Assembly (NCBI RefSeq): GCF_021603645.1
Contig: NZ_BQHJ01000005.1
Location: forward strand, 62,001-126,000
DNA length: 64,000 nt
Direction of reading: 5' to 3'
From: Pseudomonas pseudonitroreducens
Lineage (GTDB): Bacteria; Pseudomonadota; Gammaproteobacteria; Pseudomonadales; Pseudomonadaceae
A program made the position numbers and the translations under genes. The notes under the pieces were generated by a model, which did not search any database, had not been told where the DNA came from, and was given only the letters and a program-made list of their open reading frames with translations. Positions 1-8,387 of this stretch are shown in pieces (the first letter of the stretch is position 1; each line of letters begins with the position of its first letter).

Positions 1-167
1 AGGCGCAGGATGTGCAGGTTGGAGCAGGCCTTCTGGGCGAAGCGGATGATATCGAAGCTCTTCAGACGCTCGATCTGGCTGCGGATGGTGGCGGCGTCGT
101 AGATCCACAGCGGGGTGCCGAATTGCAGGGCGAGCTGTTCGGCGCGGGGCAGGGCGAGGGAAGTCAT
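1..167 (-). CDS. lysA: Diaminopimelate decarboxylase, N-terminal part (cut by window edge)
   Basis: The last step of lysine synthesis, decarboxylation of meso-diaminopimelate by a cytosolic PLP enzyme. Only the first 55 codons are inside the window. They read as the start of a fold-III PLP decarboxylase: FGTPLWIYDA at residues 16-25 and the FAQKACSN motif at 43-50, whose Lys46 is the expected PLP lysine. The wording of this motif is much closer to the E. coli type of LysA, the one partnered by LysR, than to the other bacterial type. The preceding gene on the same strand is a clear lysR, which supports the call. The start is the ATG at 167. Confidence 0.9.
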   Translation of the reverse strand, partial: MTSLALPRAEQLALQFGTPLWIYDAATIRSQIERLKSFDIIRFAQKACSNLHILR

Positions 168-218
168 GAATGGGCTCCGAAAGTAGATGCCGCTAGTCTA
201 CCGGGCCTTTGTCTGGTT

Positions 219-239
219 GAATAATGCCGCTTGTTATTC
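219..239 (-). promoter_or_regulatory. Candidate LysR-binding inverted repeat before lysA
   Basis: The arms gaataa (219-224) and ttattc (234-239) form a 6-bp inverted repeat with a 9-bp spacer, an A+T-rich T-N11-A layout typical of LysR-family boxes. It lies between the lysR stop and the lysA ATG, about 52 bp upstream of lysA, where an activator would be expected. Binding by LysR is inferred. Confidence 0.45.
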
Positions 240-246
240 GGTCAAT

Positions 247-1182
247 TCATTTTTGATATAGGGTGCAGCCCACGCCGGCTTCGCGCAGGCGCTGCACCAG
301 CACGCCAGCTTCTGCCTGAAGTGCCGCGACGAAGCGCTCGCGCAGCGGCGTAGCGGGGCGGTACAGCGGCTTCGCCACGCTCACCTGGAACGGCAGCGAG
401 AACGCCAGCGGGCGCAGCTGGATGCCCTGGCCCTGGAACATCAGCGCGGTGATCGGGTTGACCACGGCCAGGCCCAGTCCGGCGCGGACCATGCTGCACA
501 CCGAGACGGCGCTGTGGGTTTCCACCTGCATCTGCCGCTGCACGCCGGCGCCGAGGAATACCGCGTCGATCAGGTGCCGATAGCGGTCGCTGGTGGCCAG
601 GCTGACGAAGGGCTGGCCGGCGAAATCCGTTGCTTCCAGGCGCTCGCGGGCCAGCAGCGGGTGGCCATCCGGGAGAATGCACACCTCGTCCACTGCCAGC
701 AGCGGCTGCAGCTCGGTGCCGCGCGGGGCGTCGTCGTTCTCGATCAGACCGATGTCGTGGTGCTGGGCGCTCAGGGCCTCTTCCAGATGCGGCGACTCCA
801 GCGCCGCGACTTCCAGGCTGATGGCCGGGTTTTCCCGGCTGAAGCGTCTGCAGGCTTCCGGCAGCAGCGCCTGGGATAGCGCCGGCAGGCAGCCGATGGA
901 GAACTTGCCCTCGGCGAACTGCCCCAGGCTGCCGGCGAAGGCGACGATGCGCTCCAGTCCGCTGAAGGAGCGCTCCACTTCCTCGAACAGCATCAACGCC
1001 CGCGCCGTCGGCGCCAGCCGCCCGCGCTCGCGCAGGAACAGCTCGAAGCCGACCAGTTGCTCCAGCCGCGCCAGCTCGCGGCTGACGGTGGGCTGGCTGG
1101 TATGCAGGAAGGCCGCCGCACGGGTGACGCTGCCGGTAGTCATGACGGCGCGGAAGACTTCGATATGGCGGAGGCTGATCAT
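247..1182 (-). CDS. lysR: LysR-type activator of lysA
   Basis: Transcription factor expected to activate lysA when diaminopimelate accumulates. The 311-residue protein has the winged HTH at about residues 4-62 (LRHIEVFRAVMTTGSVTRAA, then HTSQPTVSRELARLE) and a periplasmic-binding-protein-like effector domain after residue 90. Several stretches (LSAQ.HD.GL, VDEVCILPDGHPL, VETHSAVSVCSMVRAGLG) follow the E. coli LysR pattern, so this looks like the true orthologue rather than a generic family member. The reading frame is open further upstream to 1335, but homology begins at MISLRHIEVF, so the ATG at 1182 is chosen; the ribosome site there is weak. In E. coli lysR is divergent from lysA; here it lies upstream on the same strand, 79 bp away. 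Confidence 0.88.
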   Translation of the reverse strand: MISLRHIEVFRAVMTTGSVTRAAAFLHTSQPTVSRELARLEQLVGFELFLRERGRLAPTARALMLFEEVERSFSGLERIVAFAGSLGQFAEGKFSIGCLPALSQALLPEACRRFSRENPAISLEVAALESPHLEEALSAQHHDIGLIENDDAPRGTELQPLLAVDEVCILPDGHPLLARERLEATDFAGQPFVSLATSDRYRHLIDAVFLGAGVQRQMQVETHSAVSVCSMVRAGLGLAVVNPITALMFQGQGIQLRPLAFSLPFQVSVAKPLYRPATPLRERFVAALQAEAGVLVQRLREAGVGCTLYQK

Positions 1183-1292
1183 GCTCGGAGCCGGAAGGGG
1201 GGATGGCGGCAGCGTAAGGTGTCCGCGCGGTCTCGGCAAATCGGCCGGGGTTGTGTAGTGTCGGGCCGTCATTGAAAGGAGCGACAAGGCTG

Positions 1293-1667
1293 ATGGAAGG
1301 CGAACGATCCTTGCCCGGTGAACCCGGACTCGCACGTCTGGCGTTCTGGGTCCTGGCGGGTGCTGCGCTGGCCCTGGCGCTCGCCGCGGCGGGCATGGCG
1401 CTGGCGATGTTCCTGGTGCTGGGCGGTGATATCGGGGCGCTGAGCGATTACGGCCGCTTCCACGCCATCCTGGTTCCCGCCGTCCTGTGCAGTGCGTTGT
1501 TCGCGCTGGGGCAGATATTCTGGCTGATGCTCCGCAGCTGCCGCGCCCGCGTGTTACTGGTTGTGCTCTACACGCCTTTCGCGCTGCTGATCTGGGCGGG
1601 CTTCACCGGGCCGTACCTGTTCTCGCTGTCGGTGGCCGAGCTGGTCATCTACCTGCTGGGAGGCTGA
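1293..1667 (+). CDS. Small inner-membrane protein of unknown function
   Basis: A 124-residue hydrophobic protein that I do not recognise. About four membrane segments can be seen: residues 16-45 (rich in Ala/Leu), 57-80, 86-105 and 109-123, with short loops. The ATG at 1293 follows a GGAG at 1278-1281. The frame is open upstream to 1251, but that start lacks a ribosome site. It is transcribed divergently from lysR with 110 bp between the starts. A palindromic repeat follows the stop codon. No motif suggests a substrate or reaction. Confidence 0.6.
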   Translation: MEGERSLPGEPGLARLAFWVLAGAALALALAAAGMALAMFLVLGGDIGALSDYGRFHAILVPAVLCSALFALGQIFWLMLRSCRARVLLVVLYTPFALLIWAGFTGPYLFSLSVAELVIYLLGG

Positions 1668-1676
1668 GCGCTCCCG

Positions 1677-1757
1677 GTAGGATGGGTGGAGCGCAGCGAT
1701 ACTCATGCGGTTGGTGCAGGGAACTGATGGGTATCGCTGCGCTCCACGCCATCCTAC
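1677..1757. repeat. Inverted intergenic repeat, family 'gtaggatgggtggagcg', copy 1
   Basis: Two arms of about 30 bp (gtaggatgggtggagcgcag at the left, its near complement ending in catcctac at the right) face each other around a short centre. Further copies lie at 12517-12597 and 57769-57848. It follows a gene end, as expected of REP-like elements. Confidence 0.85.
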
Positions 1758-1804
1758 GAAGCAGTATTCCTGCGAGACTTCCTGGCGCCGCCGGACTTTG
1801 CAGG

Positions 1805-1836
1805 GCGAATAACGCCTCAAGCGTTATCCGCCGCCT
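1805..1836. repeat. Fragment of the 'gcataacgc...gcgttatccgccg' repeat
   Basis: The segment gaataacgcctcaagcgtta followed by tccgccg is a partial copy of the repeat seen in full at 31423-31498 and 48884-48956. It lies just past the stop codon of the secreted-protein gene on the minus strand. Confidence 0.6.
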
Positions 1837-1843
1837 TGGGGGA

Positions 1844-2602
1844 TCAACCCCCGGCGCGTTCGCACCAGCCTAGGTTGGTCTTGGCGGCGCGGACCTGTCG
1901 CAGGTAGCCGTCGCAATCTGCCGGGGGCAGGTAGCGATCGCCGCTGTCGCAGATGGCCGTGTTGTCCTCCTGGGGGCCGCTGTAGCGCTTGGCATCCTCG
2001 ATCATCGACTCCAGCGTGCTGCGGCAAGCCTTGCCCTGGCCGAGTTTGGCCTGGGTCAGGGCCAGGTCGTTGCGGGTAGCGAGTTCCTCCAGCCAGTGGA
2101 GGGTGGCCTTGCAGTCGCTCAGCAGCGGAGCGAGCAGGCGCTCGGCGCCGGCGTAGTCCTTGCTGTCATAGAGCCTCTTGAAGCGATTGCGGGTCTGGCG
2201 CAGGGCCGCAGTGCTGCAGCCGGCTGCCGGCTTCAGGTAGCTGCCGCCGAAGCTGGCACGGGCGCCGCAATAGCCCCGGCAGCTCTCGTTCTGCTCGTTG
2301 TCGACCTCGATGCCGTTGCTCTGCAGCTTGAACTTCACGTTGCAGACGCCTTCCTGCCAGTCCTCGCGCAGGTTGGCTTCGCCGTTGCGGATGCTGCCGT
2401 CCAGCGAGCAGGAATGGCCGTTAGCGCCGAGGGATTCGAGGCTGAAGCTCTGCTGGCCATTGACAGCCTTCTGGATGATCAGGCTGCCCCAGCCGCCCTT
2501 GGCCAGGTATTCCCCGGCGGGCAGCGTGGTGTCGGCGGCTTGGGCGGTACTGGCGAGAGCGGCGAAAAGCAGGGAGAGCAGCGAGCGTCCGTTCGATTTC
2601 AT
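1844..2602 (-). CDS. Secreted cysteine-rich protein of unknown function, downstream of dnaE2
   Basis: A 252-residue protein that I do not recognise. It begins with a clear Sec signal peptide (MKSNGRSLLSLL...STAQA, cleavage near residue 22). The first half is a compact domain with several cysteines (HSCSLDG, EGVCNVKF, ESCRGYCGARAS) that resembles lysozyme-inhibitor-like periplasmic domains in style only. The second half (RFKRLYDSKDYAGAERLLAPLL) looks helical and repeat-like. The ATG at 2602 is chosen because the signal peptide starts there; the open frame runs back to 2683 into the dnaE2 stop region. It lies 55 bp after dnaE2 on the same strand, so it could be carried on SOS-induced read-through. 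Confidence 0.65.
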   Translation of the reverse strand: MKSNGRSLLSLLFAALASTAQAADTTLPAGEYLAKGGWGSLIIQKAVNGQQSFSLESLGANGHSCSLDGSIRNGEANLREDWQEGVCNVKFKLQSNGIEVDNEQNESCRGYCGARASFGGSYLKPAAGCSTAALRQTRNRFKRLYDSKDYAGAERLLAPLLSDCKATLHWLEELATRNDLALTQAKLGQGKACRSTLESMIEDAKRYSGPQEDNTAICDSGDRYLPPADCDGYLRQVRAAKTNLGWCERAGG

Positions 2603-2657
2603 GGGTCCATCCAGGGTTTGCATGACTGGGGCACATGATACCGCTGCGAGCCGGTGG

Positions 2658-5600
2658 CTAGTGGAAATCCCGGCTGCGCACATCCAGCCCTTCCAGCAAT
2701 CCGCTCAAATCCGTCAGCCGCCCGGCGATCACATGGCGCACGCCGTCCTTGGCTTCCAGGGTGCCGTCCACCTGCATCAGGCGGGCGCTGAGGAAGGGGC
2801 GGCGCTGCTGTTCGGCAAGGTCGCGCCAGACGATCACGTTGATCATGCCGAACTCGTCTTCGAGGGTGACGAAGGTGACGCCGCTGGCCGTCCCCGGCCG
2901 TTGCCGGCCGACCACCAGGCCGGCGACGCGCACCGGGCGATCAGCTTCGAGCTTGAACAGGTCCCGCGAGCTGCGGCAGCGGCGGGCCCTGAGGGCGCCG
3001 CGCAGCAGGGTCATGGGGTGTGGGCCGAGGGTGGTGCCGAGGGTCGCGTAGTCGGTGAGCAGGTCTTCGCCACGGCTGGGCAGCGGCAGGCTGACCGGTG
3101 CTTCTTCGGTGACCTGGCCGGCGAACAGCGGCAGTTGCGGCTCGACCCCGGCGATCGCCCAGCGCGCCTTGTGCCGGTGGCCGGCGAGGCCACGCAGGGC
3201 GCCGGCGTCGGCCAGTTGCTCGCGGGCGCGGTTATCCAGGTGGGCGCGCAGGCAGAGGTCGGCGGCATCGGCGAAGGGGCGTTGCTCGCGGGCCTGGGCA
3301 ATGGCATCGGCGACTTCTTCACGCAGCCCGCGCACCATGCGCAAACCGAGGCGGATCGCCGGCTGGCGTTCGGCGATGGGTTCCAGGGTGCAGTCCCAGT
3401 GGCTGTGGCGCACGTCCACCGGGCGAATCTCCAGGCCATGGCGGCGGGCATCCTGCAGCAACTGGTCGGGGCTGTAGAAACCCATGGGCCAGCTGTTGAT
3501 CAGTGCGCAGGTGAAGGCCGCCGGCTCGTGGCATTTCAGCCAGCAGCTGGCGTAGGTAAGCAGGGCGAAGCTGGCGGCGTGGGATTCGGGGAAACCGTAG
3601 CTGCCGAAGCCCTTGATCTGTTCGAAGATGCGCGCGATGTACTCCTGCTCGTAGCCCTTGGCGGTCATGCGTTCGAATAGCCGTTGGCGGTGCGGCTCCA
3701 GGCCGCCGTGGCGTTTCCAGGCGGCCATGGAGCGGCGCAGGTGGTCGGCTTCGCCGGGCGTGTATTCGGCGGCGATGATCGCCAGTTGCATCACCTGTTC
3801 CTGGAACAGCGGCACGCCGAGGGTGCGCTCGAATACTGGCTTGAGTTCCTCGGAGGGATAGACGACCGGCTCTTCCTTGTTCCTCCGGCGCAGGTAGGGA
3901 TGCACCATGTCGCCCTGGATCGGGCCGGGACGGACGATGGCGACTTCGATCACCAGATCGTAGAACGTCTCGGGTCGCAGGCGCGGCAGCATGGCCATCT
4001 GCGCGCGGGACTCGATCTGGAACACGCCCACGGTGTCGGCGCGGCTGATCATCGCGTAGGTCTCCTTGCACTCCTGCGGCAGGGTGGCGAGGGTCCAGTG
4101 CTTGCCGCGATAGTCGGCGATCAGGTTGAAGCAGCGGCGCAGGGCACTGAGCATCCCCAAAGCGAGCACATCGACCTTGAGCAGACCGACGGCGTCGAGG
4201 TCGTCCTTGTCCCACTGGATCAGGGTGCGCTCGGGCATGGCGGCGTTTTCCACCGGCACCAGGGTTTCCAGCGGTTGCTGGGAAATGACGAAACCGCCGG
4301 GGTGCTGCGACAGGTGCCGGGGGAAACCGACCAATTGCCCGGTCAGCGCCAGCACTCGCCGCAGGATCGGGCTCTCCGGATCGAAGCCGGCTTCGCGCAG
4401 GCGGTCGGTGTGCGGCGCTTCGCGGCTCCAGGCACCGCAGCAGTCGGCCAGCGCGCCGACCTGATCCGGCGGCAATCCCAGCGCCTTGGCTACGTCACGC
4501 ACCGCGCCGGCGCCACGGTAGGTACTGGCCACGGCGGTGAGCGCGGCGCGCGTGCGGCCATAGCGGCGGAACACGTACTGGATGACTTCCTCGCGGCGGT
4601 CGTGCTCGAAGTCGACGTCGATGTCCGGCGGCTCGTTGCGCTCGCGGGAGATGAAGCGTTCGAACAGCAGGTGCACGTGCTCGCGAGTCGGGTCCAGCTC
4701 GGTGATGCCCAGGGCGAAGCAGACCACCGAGTTGGCCGCCGAGCCGCGTCCCTGGCAGAGAATGCTTTGGCTGCGGGCAAAGGCGACGATGTCGTAGACC
4801 GTGAGGAAGTAGCTGTCGTACTTAAGCTCGGCGATCAGCGCGAGCTCATCCTCGACACGCTGGCGGACGGCGGCATTGGCGCCGTCTTTCCAGCGGCACA
4901 GGATGCCTTCCTCGGTCTTCTCCCGCAGCCAGGTGGTGGGCGTGTGGCCTTCGGGAACCAGCTCGCGCGGATACTGATAATCCAGTTGACCGAGATTGAA
5001 GCTGCAGCGCTCGGCGATCTTCAGCGTCTCCGCCAGCAACTCGGCCGGATAGATCGCCGCCAGCGCCTCCTTCGTTCGCAGATGTCGCTCGCCGTTGGGA
5101 TAGAGGTACTGTCCGGCCTCGTGCACCGGCAGGTGCTGGCGGATGGCGGTCATGCAGTCCTGCAGGGCGCGGCGGCCACGGGCGTGCATGTGCACGTCGC
5201 CGCAGGCCACGGCGGGGATGGCCAGACGCGTGGCCTGTTCGCGCAGGCGGCACAGCTTGCCGGCGTCGTCCGGGCCCTTGTGCAGTTCGACGCCCAGCCA
5301 CAGGCGCTCGGGGAAGCGTTCGCGCAGCCACAGGCCGTCAACGTCCTGGTCGTCTCGCGGCAGCCAGATCGCCAGCAGGTGCTCGAGGTTGCCGTCGAAG
5401 TCCGCGCGCACCAGACGGTAGCTGCCTTTCTCGGCGCGACGGCGGGCATGGGTGAGCAGGCGGCAGAGGTTTTCGTAGCCAGTGAGGTTCTCCGCCAGCA
5501 GCACCAGCTTCGGGCCCTGCTCGATGCTCAGTTCGCTGCCGGTGATCAGGGGAATCTCGGTTTCCTTCGACGCCTGCCAGGCGCGGACGATGCCGGCCAG

Positions 5601-5750
5601 GCTGCATTCGTCGGTGATCGCCAGGGCGCGGTAGCCGAGCTTCTTCGCCCGCTCGAACAGCTCGGCGGCGCTGGAGGCGCCGCGCTGGAAGCTGAAGTTG
5701 GACAGGCAGTGCAGCTCGGCGTAGCCGGGGCCTTCATCCGGCGCGTTCAT
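2658..5750 (-). CDS. dnaE2: Error-prone DNA polymerase III alpha subunit (ImuC/DnaE2)
   Basis: C-family polymerase that carries out translesion synthesis together with ImuA and ImuB. The 1030-residue length fits DnaE2. A PHP domain is at the N terminus ([12 protein letters not shown] at 13-24). The palm motif [14 protein letters not shown] begins at 335, and the catalytic acidic motif PPDIDVDFE is at 374-382 (Asp376, Asp378, with Asp380 adjacent). The helix-hairpin-helix and tau-type region is followed by an OB-fold near the C terminus ([18 protein letters not shown]). The start ATG at 5750 overlaps the imuB stop in an ATGA arrangement, so translation is probably coupled. It is the last member of the LexA-controlled cassette. 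Confidence 0.96.
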   Translation of the reverse strand: MNAPDEGPGYAELHCLSNFSFQRGASSAAELFERAKKLGYRALAITDECSLAGIVRAWQASKETEIPLITGSELSIEQGPKLVLLAENLTGYENLCRLLTHARRRAEKGSYRLVRADFDGNLEHLLAIWLPRDDQDVDGLWLRERFPERLWLGVELHKGPDDAGKLCRLREQATRLAIPAVACGDVHMHARGRRALQDCMTAIRQHLPVHEAGQYLYPNGERHLRTKEALAAIYPAELLAETLKIAERCSFNLGQLDYQYPRELVPEGHTPTTWLREKTEEGILCRWKDGANAAVRQRVEDELALIAELKYDSYFLTVYDIVAFARSQSILCQGRGSAANSVVCFALGITELDPTREHVHLLFERFISRERNEPPDIDVDFEHDRREEVIQYVFRRYGRTRAALTAVASTYRGAGAVRDVAKALGLPPDQVGALADCCGAWSREAPHTDRLREAGFDPESPILRRVLALTGQLVGFPRHLSQHPGGFVISQQPLETLVPVENAAMPERTLIQWDKDDLDAVGLLKVDVLALGMLSALRRCFNLIADYRGKHWTLATLPQECKETYAMISRADTVGVFQIESRAQMAMLPRLRPETFYDLVIEVAIVRPGPIQGDMVHPYLRRRNKEEPVVYPSEELKPVFERTLGVPLFQEQVMQLAIIAAEYTPGEADHLRRSMAAWKRHGGLEPHRQRLFERMTAKGYEQEYIARIFEQIKGFGSYGFPESHAASFALLTYASCWLKCHEPAAFTCALINSWPMGFYSPDQLLQDARRHGLEIRPVDVRHSHWDCTLEPIAERQPAIRLGLRMVRGLREEVADAIAQAREQRPFADAADLCLRAHLDNRAREQLADAGALRGLAGHRHKARWAIAGVEPQLPLFAGQVTEEAPVSLPLPSRGEDLLTDYATLGTTLGPHPMTLLRGALRARRCRSSRDLFKLEADRPVRVAGLVVGRQRPGTASGVTFVTLEDEFGMINVIVWRDLAEQQRRPFLSARLMQVDGTLEAKDGVRHVIAGRLTDLSGLLEGLDVRSRDFH

Positions 5751-7156
5751 GCGAACCAGCCGTGCAGCAGCAACGGACCGTCGTCACCCACCGGGCGAAA
5801 CACCCAGGCGCGCTGCCCGCTGCGGGTGCGTACCTGGTAGTAGTCGCGGCGGATGTCCTCGCCGTCCCACCAGCCGGATTCGATGCGTTCAGGCCCGGCC
5901 AGCAAAGTCGGGGCGAACTCGCTCAGCGGTTGCGGTTCTGCCAGCAACCAGCCGGGGCGCGGGACCTCGGCAATGGGCAGGTGTGGCGTGGCATTGCCTT
6001 GCCAGGCGCGCTCCGGGCGATGGTCGGCGAGGCCGCCGAGGCTGTGCACGGCGTCGTCGCCCAATCGAGCGCGCAGGCGTTCGCGCAGTTGTTCCCAGGG
6101 TTGGGATTGCTGCGGGCGGTCGTCGAACAGCTCGCGGTGTTGCGGCACGAAGGGCGGCAGGTCTTCGGCCAGTAGCCGCACGCTGTGCACCGGGGCGCGC
6201 AGTTGCAATTGCTCCAGGCGGCCACGGCTCAGCTCGAAGAGCATCGCCGCTTCGCGCTCGGCGCTGAGCAGGCCCACCGGCATCTGGGTGTCCGGGGCGT
6301 CGTGGTGCTCCAGGTGCAGGACGAAGCGCTGCACGCCGCTGTCGCGCCCGGCGAGGAAGGCGCTGAGGTCAGCGGTCAGGCGGCGCAGCGGGAAGAGCAG
6401 GGCCTGGGTGGATTCCACGTCGAAGTTCAGCTCGATGCGCGACTCGAAGCTGTCCGGCGGCCGGTAGAACTCCAGGGCCAGCGGGCGCTGGCCGAGCAGG
6501 GTATCGACCTGGCGCAGTACCTGCGGCGGGAAGCGCCGGGCCAGGCTCTCGCGCGGCAGGGCGAGCAGTTGCTGCAGGTTGCGCAGGCCCATGCGGCCCA
6601 GCGAGGTGGCGGCGTCGCGCTCCAGGCCCAGGCGCTCCAGCGGCATCCTGCCCAGGTACTGGCGCAGTTGCTGGTTGTCGTGGATCGCCACGCCATCGTG
6701 GCCATTGGCGAGGATGCGCGCGGCGGCCGGGTTGGGTGCGGCGGTAATGCGGTGGCGGAAGCCCAGGGCGCTCAACTCCTCACGCAGCCGCGCCTCGAAG
6801 TGTGGCCAGGGGCCGAACAGTTGCAGGCTGGATTGCACTTCCAGCAGCAGCGCACGCGGGTAGTGCTGGCTGACCTGCGAGCTGAAGCCATAGGCCCAGG
6901 CGGCCAGCAGGTCCTGCCAGCGCTGCACTTCGCCCAGGTCGTACTCTGCGGTTTCGAAATCGCGGCTCAGGGCCTGGGCGGCGCTGAGCGACTGGCCGGG
7001 CTTGAGCCCCAGCGCCCGTGCCGCCGGGTTCACCGCTTGCAGCACACGGCGTTGCGACGGCCCAGCGAGCAGCGCCAGAGCGGCGCCCGGCTCGGGACGG
7101 CCACGGAGCGCGCCGTCCATCGCCAGTTGCGGCAGGAGAATGCAGGCCCAGAGCAT
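5747..7156 (-). CDS. imuB: ImuB, Y-family polymerase-like mutagenesis protein
   Basis: Adaptor of the SOS mutasome that links DnaE2 to the sliding clamp. The 469-residue protein has the fold order of a Y-family polymerase, but the N terminus ([15 protein letters not shown]) lacks the catalytic acidic residues of active enzymes such as DinB, which is the known hallmark of ImuB. The C-terminal tail, [17 protein letters not shown] followed by the WVFRPV type sequence, is also typical. The ORF is open upstream inside imuA; the ATG at 7156 was chosen because it is 7 bp after the imuA stop and begins the conserved sequence. The stop overlaps the dnaE2 start. Confidence 0.93.
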   Translation of the reverse strand: MLWACILLPQLAMDGALRGRPEPGAALALLAGPSQRRVLQAVNPAARALGLKPGQSLSAAQALSRDFETAEYDLGEVQRWQDLLAAWAYGFSSQVSQHYPRALLLEVQSSLQLFGPWPHFEARLREELSALGFRHRITAAPNPAAARILANGHDGVAIHDNQQLRQYLGRMPLERLGLERDAATSLGRMGLRNLQQLLALPRESLARRFPPQVLRQVDTLLGQRPLALEFYRPPDSFESRIELNFDVESTQALLFPLRRLTADLSAFLAGRDSGVQRFVLHLEHHDAPDTQMPVGLLSAEREAAMLFELSRGRLEQLQLRAPVHSVRLLAEDLPPFVPQHRELFDDRPQQSQPWEQLRERLRARLGDDAVHSLGGLADHRPERAWQGNATPHLPIAEVPRPGWLLAEPQPLSEFAPTLLAGPERIESGWWDGEDIRRDYYQVRTRSGQRAWVFRPVGDDGPLLLHGWFA

Positions 7157-7163
7157 GCCGGCC

Positions 7164-7778
7164 TCAGTGCCAGGGCAACGGGATGGGCCGCGCCGGCGCC
7201 AGCCCGCCACGGCACTTGAGTACGCGCAGCTGTGCCGGGGTGGCGTCCAGCGCCAGGCGCAGTGCGGCGGGCGATGGGTTGAGCGCTTCACGCTGCGAGC
7301 GGTAGGCGATGGCCAGGGTCTGCCCGGTTTCGGCGGCCACCTGCAGGCGGCGCAGGGCGCGGTCGTCGGCCTGCTGCGGCCAGCACAGCACGGCGCCGCA
7401 ACTGCCCGAGCGCAGGCATTGCTCGGTGGCCCAGAGGGCATCTCGACCTGTGGCGCGGACGATGCTCAGTTGATCGAGCAGCACACTGGCCGCCTGCCAG
7501 GCTGCCGGGTAGGGCACATGGGGTGGGTCGACCAGCACGATGCGCTCGCCGGCTGCACTGAGCCGGGCGAGGGTCGGCCAGACCAGTTGAAGTTCGCCGA
7601 CGCCTTCCTGGGCCAGGAGGATTTCGCTGAGCGCGGCTTCCGGCCAGCCGCCGCTGGGCAGGGCCTGGTCCAGCACGGCGTGGCCGGTGGGCTGCTGGCT
7701 GGGTGGCAGGCCCTGGGGCTGGCCTTTCCAGACCTGGCGCTGGTGGAACAGGGTGTCGAGCGCGACCACGCTGCCCAT
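7164..7778 (-). CDS. imuA: ImuA, RecA-like/SulA-like mutagenesis protein
   Basis: First gene of the imuA-imuB-dnaE2 cassette. The 204-residue protein has a RecA-like layout (TGHAVLDQALPSGGWPEAAL then a strand-rich core with IVLVDPPHVPYP), but the phosphate-binding loop expected after ALSEILL is degenerate (AQEGVGELQ), as known for ImuA proteins. The ATG at 7778 has an AGGAGG site five bases upstream; a GTG immediately before it, at 7781, is too close to that site. A LexA box lies about 100 bp upstream. Unlike many proteobacteria there is no lexA2 gene in front, as in P. aeruginosa. Confidence 0.9.
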   Translation of the reverse strand: MGSVVALDTLFHQRQVWKGQPQGLPPSQQPTGHAVLDQALPSGGWPEAALSEILLAQEGVGELQLVWPTLARLSAAGERIVLVDPPHVPYPAAWQAASVLLDQLSIVRATGRDALWATEQCLRSGSCGAVLCWPQQADDRALRRLQVAAETGQTLAIAYRSQREALNPSPAALRLALDATPAQLRVLKCRGGLAPARPIPLPWH

Positions 7779-7876
7779 CACGGCCTCCTGGCCGGCGAGC
7801 GGCGACGCTCATGCGCCCGGCAGGAGGGCCGGGGGCGAAGGATGGGTGGGTATTGCATGGGTTTGCTCGGAAATAA

Positions 7877-7892
7877 CTGTATGGATGTACAG
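7877..7892 (-). promoter_or_regulatory. LexA-binding SOS box of imuA-imuB-dnaE2
   Basis: The sequence CTGTATGGATGTACAG matches the gammaproteobacterial LexA consensus CTGT-N8-ACAG exactly. It lies about 99 bp upstream of the imuA start and is the only such site noticed in the window. It predicts induction of the cassette by DNA damage. Confidence 0.93.
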
Positions 7893-8042
7893 TTTATCCG
7901 GTGGGGTGGCGCCGTCAATGGCGGTTGGTCTGGATGGGGCTGGGTGCGCTGGCGAGCTTTCTGCAGGAGCGGACTCCGTCCACGATGTGTGTGCCTCGCG
8001 CTTTTGTTTCCCGCGTCGCGCGCGGAGTGCGCGCAGGCTTCC

Positions 8043-8215
8043 TGTTTCGCCCCCTCGGGCGAGTCACTTTGCCAAACGACGCAAAGTAACCAAAGGTCTT
8101 GCCCCTCCATCCGGTTTTTCGCTTAAGCGAAAAATTCCCTCGTTGAAAGGGGCGTTCGGCGTGTGTGGACGTTTCTCTGGAAGACTTCAAGAGCCAAGGC
8201 CAAAGCGGTATGGCG
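8043..8215 (+). repeat. Single arm of a long composite intergenic element
   Basis: Reads gtttcgccccctcgggcgag, then a short hairpin (cgcaaagtaacc), then ccggtttttcgcttaagcga, and ends near tctggaag followed by irregular agccaaggccaaagc units. The same blocks in the same order form the right arm of the large palindrome at 31948-32208, so this is a solitary copy of that unit. Confidence 0.75.
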
Positions 8216-8275
8216 TGCAAAATTTAGTAAGAGCAGACCATGTCCACGATTGGCCGGCAGGGCCGGCATCGGGCG

Positions 8276-8347
8276 GGTTCGCGAGCAAGCTCGCTCCTAC
8301 AGGGATACTCGGAGTGCTCTTCGTAGGAGCGAGCTTGCTCGCGAACC
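8276..8347. repeat. Inverted pair of REP-like 'gcgagcaagctcgc' repeats
   Basis: ggttcgcgagcaagctcgct...ctac at 8276-8300 faces its complement gtaggagcgagcttgctcgc at 8323-8347. Each unit is itself palindromic. This is the common Pseudomonas REP-type arrangement; other copies are at 24842-24921, 32293-32317 and 54826-54897. Confidence 0.9.
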
Positions 8348-8387
8348 CCACGGCATAAAGCCAAGCAAGGAGGAGAACTGCGCGGGC

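Larger units (their letters stand above)
7793..8387. other. Gene-free region between imuA and the helicase operon
   Basis: About 595 bp without a credible gene. It holds the imuA LexA box (7877-7892), a degenerate 'gtaggagcggactccgtccgcgat' repeat (7963-7985), one arm of the long composite element (8043-8215) and an inverted pair of 'gcgagcaagctcgc' repeats (8276-8347). The open frames crossing it have no start site or homology and are repeat-derived. Confidence 0.75.

Noticed and set aside
3684-5840. Plus-strand ORF of 718 codons opposite dnaE2
   Set aside because: It is the antisense shadow of a strongly supported polymerase gene in high-GC DNA, with no domain, start site or sensible composition.
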